A stretch of 46,860 nt of DNA from Arsenicicoccus bolidensis DSM 15745 (GCF_000426385.1 NZ_AUFG01000030.1:1-46860), one strand, 5' to 3'. Shown: positions 35,022 to 44,453, counted from the first letter of the stretch. A program made the numbers and translations. Notes: generated from the letters alone by a model not told the origin.

Positions 35022-35321
35022 TCAGACCCGCAGGTCGGCGTGCTCCGGGTGCTTGTCGAGATAGGCCGCCACGAACGAGCACAGCGGCCGCACCCGCAGG
35101 CCGCGCTCGCGCACGTCCTCGAGCAGCCCCCTGACCAGCGCCGAGCCCAGTCCTCTCCCGCCGAAGGCGGGGTCCACCTCCGTGTGCGGCACGACGACCA
35201 CGCCACCGCCGGCGCCGTCACCCTCGAGGTGGGCGTCGGCGAAGCCCGCCAGCTCGCCGTCGACCCGCACCTCGTAGCGGTGCAGGCTGTCGTTGCGGGT
35301 CACCGAGATCTGCTCAGCCAT
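35022..35321 (-). CDS. Small GNAT-type N-acetyltransferase (YjdJ-like)
   Basis: 99-residue protein of the short Gcn5-related type (YjdJ/NATD1-like). It has RYEVRVDGELAGFADAH, VVPHTEVDPAFGGRGLGSALV, in which GGRGLGS is the acetyl-CoA-binding motif, and the final CSFVAAYLDKHPEHADL with a conserved Tyr. Length and order match the family. Substrate is unknown. The ATG at 35321 is well placed, 12 nt after the stop of the 2-hydroxyacid dehydrogenase, so the two may be co-transcribed. Confidence 0.92.
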   Translation of the reverse strand: MAEQISVTRNDSLHRYEVRVDGELAGFADAHLEGDGAGGGVVVVPHTEVDPAFGGRGLGSALVRGLLEDVRERGLRVRPLCSFVAAYLDKHPEHADLRV

Positions 35322-35333
35322 GGTCCGATCCTC

Positions 35334-36272
35334 TCACCGCTCGGTCGCCGCGACCTCCACGACGTTGTCGAGCGGCTCGTCCGACGCGATGTGCTCGAGC
35401 TGGCGACGGACGAGATCGCTCGCGCGGCGCCAGAACCCGTGCGCCAACCCGCCGACGTGCGGCGCGATCAGGACGCCCGGGGTGGACCACAGGGGGTGCC
35501 CGTCGGGCAACGGCTCGGGGTCGACCACGTCCAGGGCGGCGCGCACGTGCCCGGTCCGCGTCGCCTCGACGAGGGCGTCCGTGTCGACGATCCGACCGCG
35601 CGCGACGTTGACGAGGAGCGCGCCCTCCCTCATCGAGGCGAGGAAGTCGGCGTCGACCAGCCGGTCGGTGCGGTCCGTGTGCGGGACGATGAGGATGATC
35701 ACGTCCTGCTCCGGCACGAGGTCGGGGAGCTCGTCGATCCCGTGGACCTGCTCGACCAGGTCGTCGCCCTCGCGGGCCCGGCTCGCGACCACGGTGATCA
35801 CGGGCTCGAACGGCTGCAGCCGGCGCACGATGGCCTGCCCGATGTCGCCGTAGCCGACCACGAGGACGCGCTGGTCGGCCAGCCCGGGCTCGAAGTGCTT
35901 GTCCTGCCAGTGCTGCTCGCGATGTCCCTCGAGCATCCAGGGGACGCCGCGCTGCGCGGCGAGCGTGAGCGTCAGGGCCAGCTCGGAGGTGCCGGCAGCG
36001 TGGACGCCGCGGGCGTTGAGCAGCGTCGCCCCGTCGGGGACGAAGGGGATGGCGTGCTCGTAGCCCGCCGACAGCAGCTGGAAGGCGCGCAGCCGCGGCA
36101 GCTCGGCGAGACGCTCGAAGCCGTCGGCGGACAGGGTGTAGGGCGCGACGACGAGCTCCACCTCGTCGGCCCGCGGGCAAGGACCCGTGAGGTCCCACGG
36201 GATCATCTCGATGCCGGGCACGGGGCCCACGCGGTCGATCCAGTCCTGGTCGGCAAGGGTCACGAGGGTCAT
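35334..36272 (-). CDS. D-2-hydroxyacid dehydrogenase family protein
   Basis: 312-residue NAD-dependent dehydrogenase of the phosphoglycerate / glyoxylate reductase type. The nucleotide-binding motif is VLVVGYGDIGQAI (about 148-160); the catalytic Arg in NVARGRIVD, Glu in DPEPLPDGHPLW and His in APHVGG are all present, so it should be active. It lacks the C-terminal ACT domain of long SerA and is too short for it, so I do not call it serA. In many actinobacteria such a gene lies near ilvBNC, but here it is 10 kb away. The ATG at 36272 opens the fold. Confidence 0.92.
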   Translation of the reverse strand: MTLVTLADQDWIDRVGPVPGIEMIPWDLTGPCPRADEVELVVAPYTLSADGFERLAELPRLRAFQLLSAGYEHAIPFVPDGATLLNARGVHAAGTSELALTLTLAAQRGVPWMLEGHREQHWQDKHFEPGLADQRVLVVGYGDIGQAIVRRLQPFEPVITVVASRAREGDDLVEQVHGIDELPDLVPEQDVIILIVPHTDRTDRLVDADFLASMREGALLVNVARGRIVDTDALVEATRTGHVRAALDVVDPEPLPDGHPLWSTPGVLIAPHVGGLAHGFWRRASDLVRRQLEHIASDEPLDNVVEVAATER

Positions 36273-36306
36273 GCCCTCACCGTATGTCGTGCCGCCCCAG
36301 GCTCGC

Positions 36307-36600
36307 TCACCCGCCCGAGACGGCGGACAGGACGATGACGGTGGCCCCGTCACGCAGCGTGGTGCGCGTGCCCGCGTCGCGCTTGACGTCGTGGCCGTCG
36401 ACGAAGGCGTTGACGTGCTGGCGCAGCTCACCCGTCTCGTCGCGGATCTTGCTCTCCACCAGGGGAAGTGGCGCGGGTGAGGAACGCAGCGCGTCGAGGG
36501 CGGCGGCGAGGTCGGCCCCGTCGGTGAGCTCGAGCGCCACCTCGGGCGGGGCGCCCACCATGGCCTGCAGCGGTGCCGGGAGGCGGATCAGGACGCGCAC
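36307..36600 (-). CDS. MoaD/ThiS-like ubiquitin-fold protein
   Basis: 97-residue beta-grasp protein with the C-terminal Gly-Gly (SAVSGG) used by MoaD and ThiS to carry sulfur as a thiocarboxylate. The body, VLIRLPAPLQAM at the start and HVNAFVDGHDVK in the second half, matches the family. No moa, thi or E1-like gene is near, and the BNR-repeat gene starts three nucleotides upstream on the same strand, a pairing that suggests a joint role. It starts at a GTG at 36600. Either sulfur carriage or protein conjugation is possible; I cannot tell. Confidence 0.88.
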   Translation of the reverse strand: MRVLIRLPAPLQAMVGAPPEVALELTDGADLAAALDALRSSPAPLPLVESKIRDETGELRQHVNAFVDGHDVKRDAGTRTTLRDGATVIVLSAVSGG

Positions 36601-36603
36601 GGC

Positions 36604-37698
36604 TCAGTCCTCCACGGTGGCCGCACGCACGCAGAGCACGTCCGGCAGCTGGGTCGCCACCAGCGCGAATCCCTCACCCTCGTCGGCGGATCCGTAGACG
36701 TCGCCGTTGCGCGTCCCGACATACAGGCCCATCGGCGAGCCCTTGTCGGTGCCGGCCGCGTCCCGCAGGACGCAGGTGAAGGTCGGGTCGGGCAGGCCCG
36801 CGCTCTGCTCGCGCCAGGTGCGGCCGCCGTCGTCGGTGCGCTGCAGCTGGAGGCGTCGCTCGGGCGGGAAGCGCACCCCGTCGGACTCGACGGGGACGAG
36901 CCACGCCCGCCCCGCGTGCCCCGGCTGGGTCAGGACGGCGAAGCCGAAGTTGGTGGGCAGGCCCTCCTCGATCGAGGTCCAGGAGCGACCGTCGTCGTTG
37001 GAGCGGTAGACGCCCAGGTGGTTCTGGGCGTAGAGGACCTCGGGGTCGGCCCCGTCGCGGGCGACCTTGTGGACGCACTGGTTGAACTCCGGGTAGGGAT
37101 CGGGGCCGTAGGAGTCCTTGATGCCGACGTTGGCGGCCGACCAGGTGTCGCCGCCGTCCTCGGTGCGATAGACGCCGCCCGTGCTCATCGCGACGACCAT
37201 GCGGTCCGCGTCGGTGGGGTGCGGCAGGACGGTGTGGATCGCGCCGCCGCCGAAGCCCTCGCCCCAGTGCGGCCGGTGCGGGTGCTCCCACAGGCCACGG
37301 ACGAGCTCGAAGGTGCGGCCCGCGTCGCTGCTGCGCCACAGCGCCTGCGGCTCGGTGCCCGCCCACACGACGTCCTCGTCGAGGGGGTCGGCCACGAGCT
37401 GCCACACCCGCTTGAGCGCGACGCCCGTGTCCTCGGGGAACCGGATGGCGTCCGGCGACTCCGGCTCGAAGGTCCGGCCGAGGTCGTGGGAGACCCCGAC
37501 ATACGGCCCCCAGTGCCAGGAGTGGCTGCCGACCAGCAGGGTGGTCCGGCCCGCCCGCTGGTCGAAGGCGACGGACGGGACCTCCTGCATCGGCAGGAGG
37601 GGGCCCTGGACGTCCCAGGTGCGTCGGTCGTCGCCCCCCGCGCTGGTGGCGACGAAGAGGCCCTTGCGGGTGCCGATGGCGACGACGGTTCGTGTCAT
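36604..37698 (-). CDS. BNR/Asp-box beta-propeller protein
   Basis: 364-residue repeat protein with Asp-box motifs S/T-x-D-x-G-x-T-W/F: SHDLGRTF, SSDAGRTF, TEDGGDTW, SNDDGRSW and TDDGGRTW. Such propellers occur in sialidases and in many proteins of unknown function; I see no sialidase FRIP motif and no signal peptide, so it is probably cytoplasmic and not a sialidase. The start MTRTVVAIGTRKGLFVATS is common to a family annotated as WD40/YVTN/BNR-like or glycosyl hydrolase. The ATG at 37698 is clear. It is followed by the MoaD/ThiS-like gene with a 3-nt gap. Confidence 0.88.
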   Translation of the reverse strand: MTRTVVAIGTRKGLFVATSAGGDDRRTWDVQGPLLPMQEVPSVAFDQRAGRTTLLVGSHSWHWGPYVGVSHDLGRTFEPESPDAIRFPEDTGVALKRVWQLVADPLDEDVVWAGTEPQALWRSSDAGRTFELVRGLWEHPHRPHWGEGFGGGAIHTVLPHPTDADRMVVAMSTGGVYRTEDGGDTWSAANVGIKDSYGPDPYPEFNQCVHKVARDGADPEVLYAQNHLGVYRSNDDGRSWTSIEEGLPTNFGFAVLTQPGHAGRAWLVPVESDGVRFPPERRLQLQRTDDGGRTWREQSAGLPDPTFTCVLRDAAGTDKGSPMGLYVGTRNGDVYGSADEGEGFALVATQLPDVLCVRAATVED

Positions 37699-37818
37699 GA
37701 CGCCATGTTCACACCGTTCACATCGATGCGCAAGAGGCAGCCGGCCCGCCCCGCGCGCAGACCGTGCCTGTCGTAGGTTGGCGGTGAACCGATCGAACCC
37801 CAACCTCGAGGAGTCCCC

Positions 37819-38430
37819 ATGCCCGCCGTCGACGAGATCCTGCGCACCCTGCCCGTGGCCGACCTCGCCCGTCAGCTCGACGCCCGGCCCGAGGAGGTGC
37901 AGCACGCCGCGGCGGCGGTACTGCCCGCCCTGCTCGGCGGCCTGCAGGCCAACGCGACCGACCCCGCCGGCGCCCGGTCCATCTCCGAGGCCCTCGGCCA
38001 GCACGACCCCCAGCTCGTCGACGGCCGCGTCGACCTCGGCGCCGTCGACACCCGCGACGGCGAGGCGATCGCCGCCCACATCTTCGGCGGCAACCAGGAG
38101 CGGGTCGCCCAGCAGCTCGGGGGCCTGCAGGGCGTCGGCGGGCCGCTCGTCCAGCGGCTCATCCCGATCCTCGCCCCGATCGTCATGTCCTGGCTCGCCA
38201 AGCAGGTCCTCGGCCAGGCGGGGGCGGGCGGCAGCCTCGGCCAGGCGCAGGGCGGCCCCGTGGGCGGCACCGTCCTCGACGACATCCTCGGGTCGGTGCT
38301 GGGTTCCGCGGCGGGCCAGACCGGGACCAGCCCCCGCGACGACGTCGACCGCCGCGAGGCGCAGGGCTTCGACACGGGCACGATCATCCGCGACGTGCTG
38401 GGTGGCCTGCTCGGCGGCGGACGTCGCTGA
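37819..38430 (+). CDS. DUF937 domain protein
   Basis: 203-residue protein with a helical DUF937 domain: residues 1-130 have QHAAAAVLPALLGGLQANA and HIFGGNQERVAQQLGG, then a hydrophobic stretch LIPILAPIVMSWLAKQVLG and a Gly/Ala/Gln-rich tail ending LLGGGRR. Similar to YidB-like proteins whose role is unknown. GAGGAG lies 8 nt upstream of the ATG. It precedes the M20 gene by 13 nt, so both are probably co-transcribed. No catalytic motif is seen. Confidence 0.9.
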   Translation: MPAVDEILRTLPVADLARQLDARPEEVQHAAAAVLPALLGGLQANATDPAGARSISEALGQHDPQLVDGRVDLGAVDTRDGEAIAAHIFGGNQERVAQQLGGLQGVGGPLVQRLIPILAPIVMSWLAKQVLGQAGAGGSLGQAQGGPVGGTVLDDILGSVLGSAAGQTGTSPRDDVDRREAQGFDTGTIIRDVLGGLLGGGRR

Positions 38431-38443
38431 GGAGGCGGGCACC

Positions 38444-39676
38444 ATGACGGACGACGACACCACCGGGGCCATCGCTCCGGCCACGGCAGCAGCCCGTGAG
38501 GTCCTGTCCGACCTCCCCCGCACCATGCGGTGGCAGGAGGACCTCTACCAGGACCTGCACCGCCACCCCGAGCTGTCCCTGAAGGAGACCCGCACCAACC
38601 GGATCATCGCCGACCGGCTGGCCCACTGGGGCTACGACGTCCTCGAGGTCGGGGGCGGCGTCGTGGGGGTGCTGCGCAACGGTGACGGTCCGTGCGTGCT
38701 GTTCCGCGCCGACACGGACGCCCTGCCCGTCCAGGAGGACACGGGGCTCCCCTACTCCTCCACCGTCGACGGCGTGATGCACGCCTGCGGCCACGACCTG
38801 CACATCACCTGGGCGCTCGGTGCCGCGCAGCTCCTCGCCACCCACCAGGGCGCCTGGTCAGGCACCTACGTGGCGCTCTTCCAGCCGGCGGAGGAGACCG
38901 CCGAGGGAGCCCAAGCCATGGTCGACGCCGGGCTCGTGGACCGCGTGCCCCGACCGGACGTCGCCCTCGGCCAGCACGTCATGCCGGCCCGCGCCGGCCT
39001 CGTCAGCTCGGCCTCGGGTCCGCGGCTGTCGGCCGCTGACTCGCTGCGGGTCACCGTCCACGGCACGGGGTCGCACGGGTCGATGCCGCACCTCGGGGTC
39101 GACCCGGTGGTCGTCGCGGCGGCCATCGTCCTGCGCCTGCAGACGGTGGTGTCGCGGGAGATCGCGCCGGCGGACTTCGGTGTGGTGACCGTGGGTTCGC
39201 TCCAGGCCGGCGCCAAGAGCAATGTCATCCCCGATCGCGCCGTGCTGCTCCTCAACGTCCGCAGCTACGACGAGGCGGTGCGGGAGCGCATCCTGGCCGC
39301 CGTGGAGCGGATCGTCCGCGGCGAGTGCGACGCGGGCGGCTGCCCCCGCCCCCCGACCATCAAGTACTACGACCAGTTCCCGCTCACGACCAACGACGTC
39401 GCCGTGACGGACGTGGTGAGCGCGGCCTTCGCGGGGCACTTCGGCCAGGATCGCGTCGCCGAGCTCGCCCCGCTGACCGGCAGCGAGGACTTCAGCATCG
39501 TGCCGGACGCGTTCGGGATCCCCTACACCTTCTGGACGATCGGCGGCTTCCCGGCGGACGCTCCTCCGATCCCCAACCACAACCCCCGGTTCGCCCCGGT
39601 GCTGCACCCCACCCTGGAGACCGGCACCGAGGCCGCCGTCACGGCGGTCCTCGCCCACCTCTCGACCGGCTGCTGA
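38444..39676 (+). CDS. M20-family amidohydrolase (aminoacylase-type)
   Basis: 410-residue metal-dependent amidohydrolase of the M20D type (hippurate hydrolase, N-acyl-amino-acid hydrolase). HRHPELSLKET (about 41-51), VMHACGHDLHITWALG with metal-binding Cys and His residues, FQPAEETAEGA with the catalytic Glu pair, and GSHGSMPHLGVDP of the dimerisation domain are all seen. AGGAGG precedes the ATG at 38444. It lies between the DUF937 and MFS genes (5-nt gap to the latter). A role with the MFS exporter is possible; substrate is not determinable. Confidence 0.93.
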   Translation: MTDDDTTGAIAPATAAAREVLSDLPRTMRWQEDLYQDLHRHPELSLKETRTNRIIADRLAHWGYDVLEVGGGVVGVLRNGDGPCVLFRADTDALPVQEDTGLPYSSTVDGVMHACGHDLHITWALGAAQLLATHQGAWSGTYVALFQPAEETAEGAQAMVDAGLVDRVPRPDVALGQHVMPARAGLVSSASGPRLSAADSLRVTVHGTGSHGSMPHLGVDPVVVAAAIVLRLQTVVSREIAPADFGVVTVGSLQAGAKSNVIPDRAVLLLNVRSYDEAVRERILAAVERIVRGECDAGGCPRPPTIKYYDQFPLTTNDVAVTDVVSAAFAGHFGQDRVAELAPLTGSEDFSIVPDAFGIPYTFWTIGGFPADAPPIPNHNPRFAPVLHPTLETGTEAAVTAVLAHLSTGC

Positions 39677-39681
39677 GCCGC

Positions 39682-41211
39682 ATGCCCAGTCGACAGCCCC
39701 TCGACGACGTCGCCCGCCGCGCACCCACCGAGGCGCACGGCAACGACCGGCTGCTCGCGGGCCTGGTCCTCGCCGTCCTGACCTTCTGGTTGTTCGCCGG
39801 GTCCGCCGGGTCGGTCGCGCCGGCCATCATGCGCGACATCAACGGCCCGTATGCCGACGCCGCCCGCCGCACCTGGACCGACCCCCTGCTCGGCAACGAC
39901 GCCATGAACCTCGCCGTAGCCCTCACGGCGCTCTTCTCCGGCATGTTCATCGTCGTGCTCGGCGGGGTGGCCGACCGGGTGGGCCGGTTCCGGGTGCTGC
40001 TGATCGGTCTGGTCCTCAGCGTCGTCGGGTCGGCCTGCCTGATCCTCGCCGCCGGCGCGCTCGCCGCACCGCTCGTGCTCGTGGGGCGTGCGGTGCAGGG
40101 CCTGTCCGCCGCGTGCGTCCTGCCCACGACGCTGGGTCTGGTGCGCGCGTGCTGGGAAGGGGCCGCCCGCCAGCGCGCGGTGTCGATGTGGTCGATCGCG
40201 TCGTTCGGCGGTTCCGGGCTCGCGTCCCTCGTGGGCGGGTTCACGGTCACCTACGTCGGGTGGCGCTGGATCTACGCCGTCTCGATCCTCGTCGCCGTGG
40301 CCGCAGCCCTGCTGCTGCGGGGCCAGGGCGAGTCCAAGGTCGTCTCCTCCACCCCCTTCCACCTGGACGTGCCGGGCATCGCGACCTTCGCCGCGTCGAT
40401 GCTCTCGCTGATGGTCGTGACGACCTTCGGGGCCAAGATCGGCTGGACGTCCCCGATCACGCTGGCCCTGGCCGCCGTCGCGATCGCCGGCCTGGTCCTC
40501 ACCGTGGTGATCGAGGGCCGGGTCCGGCAGCCCTTCGTGGGCCTGCGGCTCTTTCGCAACCGCATGTTCTCCGGAGCCACGCTGGCCAACTTCCTGCTCA
40601 ACACGTCCATCGGCATGCTCATCGTCACCCAGCAGCTCCTCCAGGTCGCCGGCGGCATGAAACCCCTGGACGCGGGCCTGCTGACGCTCGGCTGCGCCGT
40701 CACCGTCATCGCGTTCATGCGCGTCGGCGAACGCCTGCTGCGACGTTACGGCGCCAAGAAGCCGATGCTGTGGGGCACCGGGCTGCCCGTGCTGGCCGGC
40801 TGCGCCTTCCTGCCCACCAACCTGCTGCTCTCGCAGTACCGCCTGACGGCGATCCTGGGCTACACGCTGATGGGGCTGGGGCTGGCCTGCTTCGGCACGC
40901 CCGCGACCGACGCCGCCCTCTCCAACCTGCCGGTCGAGCAGAGCGGGGCCGGGGCCGGGATCTACAAGATGGCGTCGTCCCTGGGCTCGGCCATCGGCAC
41001 CGCCACCTCGCTGGCCCTGTTCACCGCCGGGTCCAGCTCGCCCCCACGGGTGATCGGCTCGGTCCTCGTGCCGCTCGGTCGCCAGGACAACGTCGGCCTG
41101 CGCCAGGGCGCGGACGTCGCCCTGCTGTTCAACATCAGCCTGCTGCTGCTGTCGGCCGTGGTCATCTGGGTGGTCGTGCCCTCCCACGACCGCTCCACCC
41201 AGACGTCCTAG
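39682..41211 (+). CDS. MFS transporter, multidrug (EmrB/QacA-like)
   Basis: 509-residue major facilitator with about 14 hydrophobic segments. GGVADRVGRFRVLLIG (about 95-110) is the loop 2-3 motif, and GRAVQGLSAACVLPTTLGLV is typical of drug:H+ antiporter family 2. The N-terminus (about 1-25) is soluble and basic. It starts five nucleotides after the M20 gene, on the same strand, and ends in a long hairpin. Drug efflux is the usual annotation, but the partner hydrolase could point to an acylated amino acid or peptide as substrate. Confidence 0.9.
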   Translation: MPSRQPLDDVARRAPTEAHGNDRLLAGLVLAVLTFWLFAGSAGSVAPAIMRDINGPYADAARRTWTDPLLGNDAMNLAVALTALFSGMFIVVLGGVADRVGRFRVLLIGLVLSVVGSACLILAAGALAAPLVLVGRAVQGLSAACVLPTTLGLVRACWEGAARQRAVSMWSIASFGGSGLASLVGGFTVTYVGWRWIYAVSILVAVAAALLLRGQGESKVVSSTPFHLDVPGIATFAASMLSLMVVTTFGAKIGWTSPITLALAAVAIAGLVLTVVIEGRVRQPFVGLRLFRNRMFSGATLANFLLNTSIGMLIVTQQLLQVAGGMKPLDAGLLTLGCAVTVIAFMRVGERLLRRYGAKKPMLWGTGLPVLAGCAFLPTNLLLSQYRLTAILGYTLMGLGLACFGTPATDAALSNLPVEQSGAGAGIYKMASSLGSAIGTATSLALFTAGSSSPPRVIGSVLVPLGRQDNVGLRQGADVALLFNISLLLLSAVVIWVVVPSHDRSTQTS

Positions 41212-41267
41212 CCGTATGACGACGCGGTGGCCGCCCTCGTGTGAGGGCGGCCACGGCGTCATACGGC
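41211..41267. terminator. Long hairpin after the MFS transporter gene
   Basis: Outer arms GCCGTATGACG (41211-41221) and CGTCATACGGC (41257-41267) pair perfectly, and inside them GTGGCCGCCCTC (41227-41238) and GAGGGCGGCCAC (41243-41254) pair perfectly around GTGT. It begins at the last base of the TAG stop. No T-run follows. It is a probable terminator, or a mRNA 3'-end structure, facing the gatB end on the other strand. Confidence 0.8.
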
Positions 41268-41295
41268 AGGAGCAGGCAGATCAGCCTGACGTGGT

Positions 41296-41367
41296 CACAT
41301 CAGCCGGCCTTGGTCACACCGGCCTGGCGTGCGAAGCCCGGCCGATGTGACGACCTGGGGTAGGTCA
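41296..41367 (-). repeat. Stop-anchored structured repeat, copy D (gatB)
   Basis: On the minus strand it starts at the TGA of gatB: TGACCTACCCCAGGT, CG, TCACATCGGCC, GGGC, TTCGCACGCCAGG, CCGGTGTGA. The stem TCACATCGGCC / GGCCGGTGTGA is 11 bp with one T·G pair; compared with copy B a C:G pair has become G:C, so the pairing is kept by a change on both sides. A TGATGTGACC unit of the 19-bp type follows. Confidence 0.87.
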
Positions 41368-42873
41368 CTGGCACTTGGCCATGATCAGCTCGCGGACCTT
41401 GCCGGCGTCGGCCTGGCCCTTCATGGCCTTCATGACCTGACCGATCAGGGCACCGGCGGCCTGGACCTTGCCGTCCTTGATCTTGGCGACGATGTCGGCG
41501 TTGCGGCCGAGCACCTCGTCCACGGCCGCCTCGAGCGCCGAGTCGTCCTGCACCAGCTCGAGACCGCGGGCGTCGGCCACCTCGCGGGGCGAGCCCTCGC
41601 CGGCCAGGACGCCGTCCATGACCTGACGGGCCATCGAGTCGTTGAGCCGACCGTCCCGGACCATCCCGTCCAGCTCGGCGACGTGCTCGGGCGTGACGCC
41701 CATGTCGGCGAGGTCGCGGACCTCGTCGTTGGCGCGGCGGGACACCTCGCCCATCCACCACTTGCGGGCGGCGGCGGGCGTGGCACCGGCGGCGACGGAG
41801 GCCTCGATCAGCTCGACGGCGCCGGCGTTGACGACGTCGCGCATCTCCAGGTCGGAGTAGCCCCACTCCCCCTGCAGCCGCTTGCGGCGCTGCCCGGGAG
41901 GCTCGGGCAGGGTGGCCCGCAGCTCCTCGACCCACTCGCGGCTCGGGGCGACGGGCACCAGGTCCGGCTCGGGGAAGTAGCGGTAGTCCTCGGCGTCGGA
42001 CTTCTCGCGCCCGGACGTCGTGACGCCGGTGTCCTCGTGCCAGTGCCGGGTCTCCTGCAGGATCGACCCGCCGTCCGTGAGGATCGCGCCGTGCCGCGTC
42101 ATCTCGTAGCGGACGGCCCGCTCGACCGAGCGCAGCGAGTTGACGTTCTTGGTCTCGGTGCGGGTGCCGAGCTGGGTCGAGCCCTTGGGCATGAGGGACA
42201 CGTTGGCGTCGCAGCGCATCGAGCCCTGCTCCATGCGGGCGTCGCTGACGTCGAGCGCACGCATCAGGTCACGGATCGCCGAGACATAGGCCTTGGCGAC
42301 CTCCGGCATACGCTCCCCGGCCCCGAGGACCGGCCTGGTGACGATCTCGATCAGGGGGATCCCCGCGCGGTTGTAGTCCAGCAGCGAGTAGTCGGCGCCG
42401 TGGATGCGACCGGTCGCGCCGCCCATGTGCAGCGACTTGCCGGTGTCCTCCTCCATGTGCGCCCGCTCGATCTCGACCCGCCAGGTCGTGCCGTCCTCGA
42501 GCTCCACGTCCAGGTAGCCGTCGAACGCGATGGGCTCGTCGTACTGCGAGGTCTGGAAGTTCTTGGGCATGTCCGGGTAGAAGTAGTTCTTGCGCGCGAA
42601 CCGGCACCACTCGGCGATCTGGCAGTTGAGCGCCAGGCCGATGCGGATCGCGGACTCGACCCCCCTGGCGTTGACCACCGGCAGGGCTCCGGGCAGGCCG
42701 AGGCAGACCGGGCACACCTGGGTGTTGGGCTCGGCGCCGAACTCCGTGGCGCAGGAGCAGAACATCTTGGTCGCGGTGCTGAGCTCGACGTGGACCTCGA
42801 GGCCCATCACGGGGTCGAAGCGCTCGAGCACCTCGTCGTAGTCGAGAACGGGCTCGACGTGCGTGGTGGCCAT
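41365..42873 (-). CDS. gatB: Asp/Glu-tRNA(Asn/Gln) amidotransferase subunit B
   Basis: 502-residue tRNA-binding subunit of GatCAB, which amidates misacylated Glu-tRNA-Gln (and Asp-tRNA-Asn). [17 protein letters not shown] (about 23-39) starts the cradle domain; two Cys pairs, CSC and CPVC, are the zinc site. [20 protein letters not shown] and [13 protein letters not shown] are the family signatures, and the C-terminal YqeY-like helical tail is present. The ATG at 42873 follows the gatA stop by 3 nt. The TGA stop begins repeat copy D. Confidence 0.98.
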   Translation of the reverse strand: MATTHVEPVLDYDEVLERFDPVMGLEVHVELSTATKMFCSCATEFGAEPNTQVCPVCLGLPGALPVVNARGVESAIRIGLALNCQIAEWCRFARKNYFYPDMPKNFQTSQYDEPIAFDGYLDVELEDGTTWRVEIERAHMEEDTGKSLHMGGATGRIHGADYSLLDYNRAGIPLIEIVTRPVLGAGERMPEVAKAYVSAIRDLMRALDVSDARMEQGSMRCDANVSLMPKGSTQLGTRTETKNVNSLRSVERAVRYEMTRHGAILTDGGSILQETRHWHEDTGVTTSGREKSDAEDYRYFPEPDLVPVAPSREWVEELRATLPEPPGQRRKRLQGEWGYSDLEMRDVVNAGAVELIEASVAAGATPAAARKWWMGEVSRRANDEVRDLADMGVTPEHVAELDGMVRDGRLNDSMARQVMDGVLAGEGSPREVADARGLELVQDDSALEAAVDEVLGRNADIVAKIKDGKVQAAGALIGQVMKAMKGQADAGKVRELIMAKCQ

Positions 42874-42876
42874 GGG

Positions 42877-44448
42877 TCAGCCGTCCTTTCGCGTCTGGTC
42901 GGTGGTGCCGTTGGCCGGCGTGCCGGTGGCCGGCGTCGCGGCGCCCAGCTCGGGCGCGTTGGCGAGCAGCGGCTCGCCCCAGGCCTTCTCCAGCTCGCGC
43001 TCGACGTAGGCCGCCACGCGGTACAGCCGGTCGTCGGCCATGGCCGGGGCGAGGACCTGCAGCCCCACGGGCAGGTCGTCCTCCGGCGCGAGCCCCACAG
43101 GCACCGACATGCCGGGGATGCCCGCGAGGTTGGCGGGGATGGTGGCGACGTCGTTGAGGTACATCGCCATCGGGTCGTCGAGCTTGTCCCCCAGGCGGAA
43201 GGCCGTGGTGGGCATCGTCGGGGAGATCAGCACGTCGCACTGCTCGAAGGCCGCCTCGAAGTCGCGCGCGATGAGCGTGCGGACCTTCTGCGCCTGGCCG
43301 TAGTAGGCCTCGTAGTAGCCGCTGGACAGGGCGTAGGTGCCGAGGATGATGCGGCGCTTGACCTCGTCGCCGAAGCCCGCCTCGCGGGACGCCGCCATGA
43401 CCTGCTCGGCGCTCGGCGCCTCGACCCCGGTCGGCGTGACGCGCAGGCCGTAGCGCATGGCGTCGAACTTGGCCAGGTTGGAGGACGCCTCGCTCGGGAG
43501 GATGAGGTAGTAGGCGCCGAGGGCGTAGTCGAAGTGCGGGCAGGAGACCTCGACGATCTCGGCGCCACCGGCGCGGAGCAGCTCGACGGTCTCGTCGAAG
43601 CGCTGCTGGACCCCGGCCTGGTAGCCCTCGCCGGTGAGCTCGCGGACGATGCCGATCCGCAGGCCGGACACGTCGCCGCTGCGGGCGGCCTCGACCACCG
43701 GGGGCACCGGCTGGTCGATGGACGTCGAGTCGCGGGGGTCGTGCCCGCCCATGAGCTCGTGCAGCAGGGCGGTGTCGAGGACGGTGCGGGCGCAGGGCCC
43801 CGCCTGGTCGAGGGACGAGGCGAGGGCGACGAGGCCGTAGCGGGACACCCCGCCGTAGGTCGGCTTGGCGCCGACGGTGCCGGTCAGGGACGCGGGCTGG
43901 CGGATCGAGCCGCCGGTGTCGGTGCCGGTCGCCAGCGGCGCCTGGAAGGACGCGACGACGGCGCTGGAGCCGCCGCCGGAGCCGCCGGGGGTGCGCTCGA
44001 GGTCCCACGGGTTGTGCGAGGGGCCGTAGGCCGAGTGCTCGGTGGACGACCCCATCGCGAACTCGTCCATGTTGGTCTTGCCGAGGATCGGCATGCGGGC
44101 GGCCTTGATCTTGGTGACGACCGTGGCGTCGTAGGGCGGGATCCAGCCCTCGAGCACCTTGGAGCCGCACGTGGTCGGCAGGCCCGTCGTGGTCATGACG
44201 TCCTTGACGGCGATCGGCACACCCGCGAGCGGGTGCAGCTGCTCGCCGGCGGCGCGGGCCTCGTCCACCTCGCGCGCGGTGGCGAGGGCGCCGTCGGCGT
44301 CGACGTGCAGGTAGGACCGGACGGCCCCGTCGACGGCGGCGATGCGGTCGAGGTGGGCCTGCGTCAGCTCGACGGAGGTGAAGTCTCGCGCCGCGAGACC
44401 CTCAGCCATCTGGGCAGCGGTGAGTCGGGTGAGGTCGGTGGTCGGCAT
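42877..44448 (-). CDS. gatA: Asp/Glu-tRNA amidotransferase subunit A
   Basis: 523-residue glutaminase subunit of GatCAB with the amidase-signature triad Lys82 (PIAVKD), cis-Ser157 (GGSGGGSS) and Ser181 ([10 protein letters not shown]); the spacings 75 and 24 equal those of S. aureus GatA. It makes ammonia from glutamine and channels it to GatB. The Ala/Thr-rich C-terminal tail (about 495-523) is longer than usual. It starts five nucleotides after gatC. Intact. Confidence 0.98.
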   Translation of the reverse strand: MPTTDLTRLTAAQMAEGLAARDFTSVELTQAHLDRIAAVDGAVRSYLHVDADGALATAREVDEARAAGEQLHPLAGVPIAVKDVMTTTGLPTTCGSKVLEGWIPPYDATVVTKIKAARMPILGKTNMDEFAMGSSTEHSAYGPSHNPWDLERTPGGSGGGSSAVVASFQAPLATGTDTGGSIRQPASLTGTVGAKPTYGGVSRYGLVALASSLDQAGPCARTVLDTALLHELMGGHDPRDSTSIDQPVPPVVEAARSGDVSGLRIGIVRELTGEGYQAGVQQRFDETVELLRAGGAEIVEVSCPHFDYALGAYYLILPSEASSNLAKFDAMRYGLRVTPTGVEAPSAEQVMAASREAGFGDEVKRRIILGTYALSSGYYEAYYGQAQKVRTLIARDFEAAFEQCDVLISPTMPTTAFRLGDKLDDPMAMYLNDVATIPANLAGIPGMSVPVGLAPEDDLPVGLQVLAPAMADDRLYRVAAYVERELEKAWGEPLLANAPELGAATPATGTPANGTTDQTRKDG

Positions 44449-44453
44449 ACGGA

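Noticed and set aside
36307-36600. MoaD as the dedicated cofactor protein for the formate dehydrogenase
   Set aside because: It lies 19 kb from fdhA, has no moa neighbours and is paired with a BNR gene.
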